Source: Bacteroidaceae bacterium (lineage in GTDB: Bacteria > Bacteroidota > Bacteroidia > Bacteroidales > Bacteroidaceae). From it: a stretch of 29,487 bases of DNA. The position numbers were made by a program, and so were the translations under genes. The notes beneath the pieces were generated by a model, which was not told where the DNA came from, made no database searches, and saw only the letters and a list, made by a program, of their open reading frames with translations. The stretch spans positions 1 through 29,487 of the forward strand of contig JAEDNQ010000005.1 of the NCBI GenBank assembly GCA_016302435.1. Reading direction: 5' to 3'. Below, piece after piece: positions 1 to 5,632 of the stretch (the first letter of the stretch is position 1; every line of letters begins with the position of its first letter).

Positions 1-214
1 GGATGATGTCTTTGACTGTGATGTTTGTGGCATCTTTGAGTTCGACATCGAGTCCAGCCAACTCTTTGCCGTGAATCATGATCTGTAGTTCGGTATTTTG
101 CATGCCTGCCCACCAGCATGTGGGGTGGACATGGTCTATCTCAACTTTGTTGGCGGCATTGAGTCCGAGAAGATTTAGGACACTGACGATGATGGTCAAT
201 AAGGTTTTTCTCAT
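1..214 (-). CDS. SusA-like neopullulanase/cyclomaltodextrinase, N-terminal part (cut by window edge)
   Basis: Reading leftward from the ATG at 214, the frame stays open for 71 codons to the window edge, so only the N-terminus is present. It starts with a signal peptide (MRKTLLTIIVSVLNLLGLNA), followed by VEIDHVHPTCWWAGMQN and ELQIMIHGKEL. This WWAGM-type start followed by a beta-rich stretch is the pattern of the N-terminal immunoglobulin-like domain of cyclomaltodextrinases and neopullulanases (Cyc-maltodext_N), which precedes a GH13 catalytic domain. In Bacteroides the relative SusA is a periplasmic enzyme that breaks maltooligosaccharides and pullulan during starch use. The catalytic residues lie outside the window, so activity cannot be judged. 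A truncated regulator lies back to back at 429-737. The family call is fairly secure; the exact substrate is inferred. Confidence 0.75.
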   Translation of the reverse strand, partial: MRKTLLTIIVSVLNLLGLNAANKVEIDHVHPTCWWAGMQNTELQIMIHGKELAGLDVELKDATNITVKDII

Positions 215-366
215 GATGGTCGATTTTATTTATTTCTTTGTTGGTAGTCGTTAGTAAATATTGTTTTGAGAACAATCTCAATCACGGAAGTCGGACATGG
301 AAATCTTGGGTTGTCATTAGAGAATCATAGTTTGAGGTGATGTGCCTCGAAGAAATTTTTCGAATG

Positions 367-374
367 CAAATTTA
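367..374 (-). promoter_or_regulatory. Probable -7 element for the SusA-like gene
   Basis: On the minus strand this is TAAATTTG followed by CA, matching the Bacteroidetes TAnnTTTG -7 consensus. It lies about 150 nt before the ATG at 214. I see no TTTG at the usual 19-20 nt upstream spacing, so activation by a regulator would fit, but that is inference. Confidence 0.45.
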
Positions 375-428
375 CATAAAAATCCCGAATTATAAGCCAG
401 TCGAGATAAAGAAATCACTTTTCTTTAG

Positions 429-737
429 AGGAAAGAGGAGCACAAGCAGTTTTATGACGAGTTTGACAAGGCTTTTCTCGATATCCACCCAAACTTTGTG
501 AACGACTTCAACTCGCTTCTGCAGCCAGAGGCTCGCATTCAGCCCAAGAAAGGTGAACTCCTCGCTCCCGAACTGCGCATCTTCGCCCTTATTCGATTAG
601 GAATCAAGGATACAGCCCAAATAGCCCATTTCCTCGACTACTCCTTGCCAACCATCTACAACTACCGCAGCCGAATACACTCCCTCTCTGTATATCCCAA
701 GGAGGAATTTGACAAGCTCGTCATGCAGCTTCCGTAA
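429..737 (+). pseudogene. C-terminal remnant of a DUF6377/SusR-type transcription regulator
   Basis: The frame opens right after a TAG at 426-428 and runs about 100 codons to the TAA at 735-737. Its protein includes QFYDEFDKAFL and IHPNFV, then KKGELLAPELRIFALIRLGI and a helix-turn-helix-like stretch KDTAQIAHFLDYS / TIYNYRSRI. This is the conserved C-terminus of Bacteroidales DUF6377-type regulators, which normally have some 500 residues with TPR-like repeats and a membrane segment ahead of the DNA-binding end. Everything before the last 100 or so residues is missing, and no ATG opens the frame; the first possible start is the GTG at 498. It faces away from the SusA-like gene, the place where a starch regulator is expected. 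A small free HTH protein made from 498 cannot be excluded. Confidence 0.65.
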
Positions 738-817
738 GTTTTTCTTCTTTCCTGAGAAAAAAATAGCCCAGACTTCGTTATGTCCGTTTTTTACAAGACG
801 ACGTATCGTATTATATC

Positions 818-825
818 TACCTTTG
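818..825 (+). promoter_or_regulatory. Candidate -7 element upstream of the alpha/beta-hydrolase gene
   Basis: TACCTTTG followed by CATG, a good TAnnTTTG match in AT-rich sequence, 118 nt before the ATG at 943. A second match, TAATTTTG at 908-915, lies only about 28 nt before the start. Neither has an obvious TTTG at the correct upstream spacing, so I cannot tell which is used. Confidence 0.45.
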
Positions 826-942
826 CATGTCGAAAGACAATTTTTTGGTAGTTTGTATAATGCTCACGCCACCGTTCTCCCTATCCTCTTTTCACCTACT
901 TATACAATAATTTTGCACACCTACTCAATAAAACAGATTGAT

Positions 943-1863
943 ATGAAAACTCTCTCGTGCGTCATCTTCACCCTGCTCCTTGGCACGCTCATCAGTTGCA
1001 AGAATCCTCAGAAGCCAGCAGAGACACTGTCTGAACTTCCTTCTTCTTATGTGACACTCAACGACAGTCTCGTTATCCACTATAAGGTACATGAGTCGGA
1101 TGAACCAACAGCTAATCGGGTGACACTCTGCTTTGTCCATGGTTTTGGCTGCGACCTCAACACATGGAAGGAGCAGTTTGCCGACCTTCGTCTTGACCCA
1201 TCCCTTCGCCTTGTCTTCATCGACCTGCCAGGCCACGGACAGAGCAGCAAGCCGCATGTGGACTACACACTCGACTACTATGCCAAGGCCGTAGAGGCTG
1301 TGCTCCAGCAGTTGTCCACGTCACCTACAGTACTCATCGGCCACAGTCTCGGAACACCAGTCTGCCGTCAGCTTGTCTTCAATAGCCCGCAATATGCTGG
1401 GTTTGTCGATGTTAATTGGGTATACTGTTTCTACGATAACACCACTACTCCAGAATATGTGGCAGCCGTGCAGGCCTTTGGAAGCATGTTTGACGGTCCC
1501 GACTGCAAAGAAGTCATCGAAGGCTTCGTTCAGTCGCTCTCAGGTCCGTCAACACCGGAGGATGTAGTCAGCTACGCTATGTCTACCATGCCTCACACTC
1601 CACAATATGTGGCATCAAGCACTATGCACAACCTCATTGACACCTGTTGGTGGACTGGCGAGTCAATTTCTCTGCCGTCCTTGGTCATTTGTACACAAAA
1701 CAGCGGAATAGACCCCGATAATATGCAGAAGATGATGCTTCTGTATGCTGATCTCAGCTATAAAGAACTCAATACGTGCGGACACTTTATCCACATGGAG
1801 CAACCAGCTTTCTTCAATCAATGCCTTCGTGACTTCGTCGGCTCTCTTTATCTTGGGGACTAA
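943..1863 (+). CDS. Alpha/beta-hydrolase lipoprotein
   Basis: 306 residues from the ATG at 943; the frame is open further upstream, but only this start gives a lipoprotein signal (MKTLSCVIFTLLLGTLISC, lipobox LISC, acylated Cys19). The rest is a single alpha/beta-hydrolase fold. The oxyanion-side motif HGFG is at 66-69, a D-PGHGQSS stretch at 94-102, the nucleophile elbow GHSLG with Ser135 at 133-137, and the C-terminal histidine in CGHFIHMEQP (His281). An acid among D257/D259 would complete the triad. The family includes esterases, lipases and C-C hydrolases, and the substrate cannot be read from sequence. It probably sits in the periplasm or outer membrane. It appears monocistronic, with no partner genes in the same direction. 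Confidence 0.85.
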   Translation: MKTLSCVIFTLLLGTLISCKNPQKPAETLSELPSSYVTLNDSLVIHYKVHESDEPTANRVTLCFVHGFGCDLNTWKEQFADLRLDPSLRLVFIDLPGHGQSSKPHVDYTLDYYAKAVEAVLQQLSTSPTVLIGHSLGTPVCRQLVFNSPQYAGFVDVNWVYCFYDNTTTPEYVAAVQAFGSMFDGPDCKEVIEGFVQSLSGPSTPEDVVSYAMSTMPHTPQYVASSTMHNLIDTCWWTGESISLPSLVICTQNSGIDPDNMQKMMLLYADLSYKELNTCGHFIHMEQPAFFNQCLRDFVGSLYLGD

Positions 1864-1938
1864 TGGTTGGGATGGGGAGTGGCGAGCCTCCCTGATGGTA
1901 AGTCCCTCGATGACCCTTCTCCTATATGGCAAACTCAC

Positions 1939-1999
1939 CGGATGGCAAGCCTTGACACTGCTCTCTTTTTGTATGAGCAGCGCCATGACTTGCCATCCG
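1939..1999. repeat. Nested inverted repeat between convergent genes
   Basis: CGGATGGCAAG at 1939-1949 is repeated exactly inverted as CTTGCCATCCG at 1989-1999. Inside it, CTGCTC (1958-1963) pairs with GAGCAG (1975-1980). There is no T-run after it, so it is not a classical terminator. It may act as a transcript-end structure for the hydrolase gene or the opposing gene. The rest of 1864-2148 shows nothing I can identify. Confidence 0.35.
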
Positions 2000-2148
2000 T
2001 GTCATTCGCAATGTTCCTCGCTTGATGAACAGTTTGCCGGACACCAATATATCAAAATGTGACATCAAGGATGTACATTGCCCCGATGTGTTTAATCAAT
2101 AGTTCATGAGAATTTTGCCTCCACCCCTGCACCCTACACAACCCCACA

Positions 2149-3717
2149 TTATTCAGCTGTCACCACCTTCCAGTCGCTCAGCGTGCGGCGTTCAGGGTCG
2201 AAGTTGATGCCGACCTTCACCACTGGCAGTCCTGAGAGGGCAAACTTGGAGGAATAGTCCTTGAGGTCTATCTGCTTCATGGCAGCCTGTGCGGACATGT
2301 TCAGCTTCAACTCGAAGAGATAGAGTGCCTTGGCAGTCTTCATCACTATGTCCACACGCCCCGTGGGAGTGTGAACCTCCACCTCCACGTATCGTCCGAA
2401 GAGCGAGAAGATGACATAGAGCAGCTGCTGATAGTGACCTTCGGAGTTGGCATTGTCGCAGTATGGCACGGTGAGGAGATATGCCTGAAGGAGACGGAAC
2501 ATCTCGTCGAGGTCGTCATTGTGTAAGGCAAGGTACATCTTTCCTATCGTAGTGCCAGCTTCATCGGCATACTCATGCACATAATTTGGCAAAAGGCTCT
2601 CCATCAGTCCCACGCGTATCTCGCCATTGGGAATGTCGAGGGTGTAAAGAAGCGAAGCACTGTCGTAGTCCTTTATGGTAACATAACCGCTCTGATAAAG
2701 TAGGGGAATTATGTTCTTCATCTTCTCTGTGGGTGCATCAAAGGCAGAAGCCAACACCATTGATCCACCTATCTTCGATGGCATCACATTAAACTTCCTC
2801 AGCATCTCAATGAGATATGTGGGAGTGCCCGACGAGAACCAATAGTCATTTATGCGATTTCTTGCAAAGGCATTGACCAGGCTATAGGGATTGAAGATGT
2901 GGGGTGAAGGCCAGGTGAAGTGGTAGCCGTCATACCTCTTGGCCAAGCGTTCCACAGTATCATCAAACGTCCATTTGTTAACCGTTGCCATTCTCTCCAC
3001 ATAGTCATGAGCTTGCGTCAGAATTTCTTCCTGCGTTATGCCGCAAACAGCTGCATACTCCTCGTCCATGCTGATATTAGACAAGTTGTTCAGTTCGCTG
3101 AAGATGCTGAGTTGGGAGAATTTAGTTATGCCGGTGAGGAAGACAAACTGCAGGTATGGGTCTGAGGCTTTCAGAGGCGAATAGAAGTTGCGCATGACAT
3201 TACGGAGAACAGGCAAGCTCTTCTCCTCGTGCACCACATCAAGCAGCGGGGCATCATACTCGTCAATAAGGACGACCACCTTCTTGCCTGTCTTCTGGTA
3301 TGCAGCCTGTATCAATGCCGTTAAACGGTCGTTGTTGTCAGTGGCGGGATTGGTGATTCCGTATTTCACTTCATACTCGACAAGACGCATGGAAAGATAG
3401 CGTTCAAGCTGTTCCTTCTCCATGTGCTTGCCCGAAGACATATCGAATCTCAGCACAGGATATTCCGTCCACTCCTTCTCCACAGTCTCGATGAAGAGTC
3501 CCTTGAACAAGTCCTTCCTTCCCTCGAAATAGGCCTGAAGAGTAGATACAAGCAGCGACTTGCCGAACCGCCTCGGACGGCTCAGAAAGATATACTTGCT
3601 GAGATGTATCATGTTCCATATATACTCAGTCTTGTCGATATAAAGACAGTCACGGTCTACTACCTCAGAGAATGTCTGTATGCCCACGGGCAGTCGTTTC
3701 AGTTGCTTGGTTTCCAT
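2149..3717 (-). CDS. AAA-ATPase-like / PD-(D/E)XK nuclease-domain protein
   Basis: 522 residues, the full length usual for this Bacteroidetes family (AAA-ATPase_like plus a C-terminal PD-(D/E)XK domain, formerly DUF1703). The start has the family signature LPVGIQTFSEVV and YIDKTEYI. A Walker A-like loop SRPRRFGKS spans about 46-54 and a Walker B VVVLIDEYDAPLL about 147-159. The C-terminal nuclease-like core has GRVDIV (Asp456) and FELK (Glu469, Lys471). The biological role of the family is not established; genomes carry many copies and roles in defence or mobile-element biology have been suggested. A decayed piece of a second copy lies at 4272-4409. A strong promoter is at 3759-3790. No frameshift is seen, so this copy looks functional. 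Confidence 0.88.
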   Translation of the reverse strand: METKQLKRLPVGIQTFSEVVDRDCLYIDKTEYIWNMIHLSKYIFLSRPRRFGKSLLVSTLQAYFEGRKDLFKGLFIETVEKEWTEYPVLRFDMSSGKHMEKEQLERYLSMRLVEYEVKYGITNPATDNNDRLTALIQAAYQKTGKKVVVLIDEYDAPLLDVVHEEKSLPVLRNVMRNFYSPLKASDPYLQFVFLTGITKFSQLSIFSELNNLSNISMDEEYAAVCGITQEEILTQAHDYVERMATVNKWTFDDTVERLAKRYDGYHFTWPSPHIFNPYSLVNAFARNRINDYWFSSGTPTYLIEMLRKFNVMPSKIGGSMVLASAFDAPTEKMKNIIPLLYQSGYVTIKDYDSASLLYTLDIPNGEIRVGLMESLLPNYVHEYADEAGTTIGKMYLALHNDDLDEMFRLLQAYLLTVPYCDNANSEGHYQQLLYVIFSLFGRYVEVEVHTPTGRVDIVMKTAKALYLFELKLNMSAQAAMKQIDLKDYSSKFALSGLPVVKVGINFDPERRTLSDWKVVTAE

Positions 3718-3758
3718 ATCCGTAAATGTTGAGTGTCACAATGTCAGTAATTCGGCGG

Positions 3759-3790
3759 CAAAGTTATAAGTTTTATTTCACATCTCCAAA
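3759..3790 (-). promoter_or_regulatory. Promoter of the AAA/PD-(D/E)XK gene
   Basis: On the minus strand TTTG (3790-3787), a 20-nt spacer, then TAACTTTG (3766-3759). This matches both halves of the Bacteroidetes promoter and sits 42 nt before the ATG at 3717. Confidence 0.65.
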
Positions 3791-3816
3791 TAAATCGGTC
3801 GTTTTCTAATATTGTT

Positions 3817-4070
3817 GTCCGATAAACTTTTTGTTGTTATGATTAATTTGCAGATTCTCAATTGATTCATAGACTTCTCTGCCTCCCCCTGATAATGACC
3901 TATAGGGTGGAAGGGCTTTAAGTGCACTCCGAACGGTAAGCCCTGAAAGGGCAAAAGCTCTTAGCCCAGGGTGTCGCTTCAAATAATGTCTGCGGTTTTC
4001 CGTCGCTCTGCCGTGGGCTAAGTGTTTGTTGCCCTTCCAGAGAGTCCCAGCTCACACGGTTAGGGCATCG
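3817..4070. repeat. Dispersed repeat, copy A
   Basis: Three blocks recur in the same order and nearly the same spacing in copy B at 5104-5237: GTCCGATA (3817), TAATTTGCAGATTCTCAATT (3844-3863), and ATAATGACCTATAGGGTGG (3892-3910), then CACTCCGAACGGTAAGCCCTG. After that comes a GC-rich palindromic part: GCCCT-GAA-AGGGC (3940-3952), and TTAGCCCA near 3961 pairing with TGGGCTAA near 4014-4021. The ends are not sharply defined. Confidence 0.6.
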
Positions 4071-4271
4071 CTCTCCATAGGGTTTGTTGGTTGTGCCCAA
4101 AATTCGATAAACTAATGCCTGTGTCACTTTTGGTCAAGGCATTCTGTAAGGCAATGAAAAGTCTCATTGAAGATGACGTTGTAGTAAACGACATGGAAAG
4201 TCAACTGTAAGCGGAATTGGTGGGTGTGAGTGGTGAAACCCCAAGAATCATTTTCCTGAAAGGTAAGGAAG

Positions 4272-4409
4272 AGCTGTCTTCATTACTATATCTACACGAC
4301 CTGTGGGGGTGTGAAACTCTACCTCAACATAGCGTCCCAAAAGCTGGAAGATGGCATAGAGAAGCTGTTGGTAGTGACCTTAGGAGTTGGCATTGTCGCA
4401 ATAAGGAGC
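4272..4409 (-). pseudogene. Decayed fragment of a second AAA/PD-(D/E)XK gene
   Basis: The minus strand reads APYCDNANS-stop-GHYQQLL, YAIFQLLGRYVEVEFHTP and TGRVDIVMKTA, almost identical to the matching stretch of the intact protein encoded at 2149-3717 (PYCDNANSEGHYQQLLYVIF, GRYVEVEVHTPTGRVDIVMKTA). A TAA replaces the glutamate codon, and the similarity stops after MKTA, before the FELK catalytic part. Only about 46 codons out of 522 remain, so the piece cannot make an active protein. It points the same way as the intact copy. Confidence 0.85.
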
Positions 4410-4426
4410 TTGTTGTATTTTATGCA

Positions 4427-4481
4427 ATAAGTTATCGTCGGGAATGGGATAAGTTATCGTCGGAAATGGGATAAGTTATCT
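4427..4481. repeat. 22-bp tandem repeat, 2.5 units
   Basis: Unit 1 (4427-4448) and unit 2 (4449-4470) read ATAAGTTATCGTCGG, then G or A, then AATGGG, differing at one base. A third partial unit, ATAAGTTATCT, ends at 4481. It begins 18 nt beyond the decayed AAA fragment. No coding sense is seen. Confidence 0.8.
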
Positions 4482-4683
4482 TGCCATCTTGAGATCGGGT
4501 GAATGAATAGCTCTTTAGAATTGAGGGTTATTGAGGGGGAAATATATGGATTGAAAAGGAGAAAAGTGTGGCTTGTTGAGACCTGTTTTTCGGGAAAAAA
4601 ACAATTTTAGAAAAAACTATAAGAAATAAGGCTGCATTAGTTTGAGACGTATCTTATTGATATATAGGTATAAACAAAATTGA

Positions 4684-4966
4684 CCGATGTTAAATTGTTA
4701 AATGTTAAATCGATGCGACTTGCAATTGCACATATATCTACCCCTTCCATAGCCTTTTTCTTATATCACTTCTTCTCAGCCCTCTTCTCTATCTTCTTCA
4801 ATTTTATATCTCTTCTTATTAATCGATATAAATACATATATCGCGCGCGCGTATTATATAAATGTATATAAATTAATTAAACTAATGATAGAGAGAGTAA
4901 TAGATTAGTATGCGCATGTGCAATTGTCAAGGAGCATCGATTTAACATTTAACAATTTAACATCGG
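4684..4966. mobile_element. MITE-like element with 50-bp terminal inverted repeats
   Basis: The left arm 4684-4733 and right arm 4916-4966 are inverted copies. The outer 33 bp (CCGATGTTAAATTGTTAAAT then GTTAAATCGATGC) match perfectly; a 6-7 bp difference follows, then CAATTGCACAT matches again. The 180-bp core is AT-rich and pyrimidine-rich, with a (CG)5 run at 4842-4851 inside TA-rich sequence. The only open frame (from a TTG at 4680, 63 codons) runs from the arm into the core and does not look like a gene. No transposase is present, so any movement would need one in trans. A clear target-site duplication is not visible; TTGA occurs just outside both ends. Confidence 0.65.
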
Positions 4967-5013
4967 AGTTGAGCATATCATATTGATAATCCGCTTATTA
5001 CAGATATTTGCAG

Positions 5014-5036
5014 CCGTTGTTTCACGACGGTTTTTT
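5014..5036 (+). terminator. Isolated Rho-independent terminator-like hairpin
   Basis: CCGTTGT and ACGACGG form a 7-bp stem (one G-U pair) around the loop TTC, followed directly by six T. No intact gene precedes it on this strand, so it may be left from a lost gene or end a small RNA. Confidence 0.45.
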
Positions 5037-5103
5037 CGATGCACTTTGATGCTAATTTTCATTTCTGTGCCAATTTGGGAGGAATCTTTTGTTTATTATC
5101 AGT

Positions 5104-5237
5104 GTCCGATATACTTAAATTATTAAGTGTAATTTGCAGATTCTCAATTAATTCATAGATTCTTTCAAAAGCAAGTCCCCCATATAATGACCTATAGGGT
5201 GGAAGTGCTCAGAGTTCACTCCGAACGGTAAGCCCTG
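5104..5237. repeat. Dispersed repeat, copy B
   Basis: Carries the same ordered blocks as copy A: GTCCGATA (5104), TAATTTGCAGATTCTCAATT (5130-5149), ATAATGACCTATAGGGTGG (5184-5202) and CACTCCGAACGGTAAGCCCTG (5217-5237). Block spacing is within 5 nt of copy A. The sequences diverge after this point. Confidence 0.65.
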
Positions 5238-5344
5238 ACAGTTCGTGCAAGCGAAAGCTGTGCATCAAGCTTTGCCCCCGATGCTATGTCGAGCGTAGCC
5301 GAACTTGTCGGAACGAAAAGGGCGGCTTTTAGGGTGTATGTAAC

Positions 5345-5453
5345 GCTTTTGCCCTTACAGGGCGAACACGTAACCCGGGGTGCTCAACGAAACCCAGGGT
5401 GCCGCTTCGCTCTGCCCTGGGCTATGGGCTTTTGCCCTTACAGGGCGTACACG
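5345..5453. repeat. GC-rich palindromic repeat cluster
   Basis: Two 26-bp direct copies, GCTTTTGCCCTTACAGGGCG plus (A/T)ACACG, lie at 5345-5370 and 5428-5453 with one difference. Each holds a GCCCT/AGGGC hairpin. Between them CCCAGGG (5393-5399) pairs with CCCTGGG (5415-5421). The same kind of GCCCT-AGGGC and AGCCCA-TGGGCT pairing is found in copy A. This type of sequence is dispersed in Bacteroidetes genomes, where it gives rise to spurious short ORFs. Confidence 0.6.
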
Positions 5454-5528
5454 AATAAATGGTCCCAACCCCTGTGGCCACTCAATTTTGAACGCCTATT
5501 TGGACACCCTAACAAGTTGTTAATTAGG

Positions 5529-5570
5529 TCTGTATCACCTATGACAGAGGTCTGTCATAGGTGATACAGA
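5529..5570. repeat. Perfect 20-bp inverted repeat (hairpin)
   Basis: TCTGTATCACCTATGACAGA (5529-5548), two G, then its exact reverse complement (5551-5570). It lies 62 nt beyond the stop of the leftward EnvC-like gene. On that strand no T-run follows, so it is not a standard intrinsic terminator, although it could still fold at the end of that transcript. Confidence 0.8.
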
Positions 5571-5632
5571 ATTTATATGTCTCCTAAGGTTTTGCTGCTT
5601 ATAAGAGACGTTCCGGAAAAGTGTGAAGACAA

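Larger units (their letters stand above)
3718..5632. other. 1.9-kb gene-free region of repeats and gene remnants
   Basis: No intact gene is supported here. In order: the promoter of the neighbouring AAA gene, repeat copy A (3817-4070), a short open tail of unknown origin (about 4100-4210, ending KSLIEDDVVVNDMESQL), a decayed AAA/PD-(D/E)XK fragment (4272-4409), a 22-bp tandem repeat (4427-4481), AT-rich filler, a MITE-like element (4684-4966), an isolated terminator-like hairpin (5014-5036), repeat copy B (5104-5237), GC-rich palindromic repeats (5345-5453) and a perfect 20-bp hairpin (5529-5570). It reads as a site where elements insert and genes decay. Confidence 0.7.

Noticed and set aside
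4427..4481. Possible CRISPR array
   Set aside because: The units are directly adjacent without spacers and there are only two and a half of them.
4680..4871. 63-codon hydrophobic open frame within the MITE-like element
   Set aside because: It starts at a TTG just outside the inverted repeat, runs through the arm into pyrimidine-rich DNA, and its hydrophobicity follows from that base composition.
5286..5564. Short plus-strand frame through the GC-rich repeats
   Set aside because: It consists of the palindromic repeats and half of the 20-bp hairpin; such frames are known artefacts of dispersed repeats.
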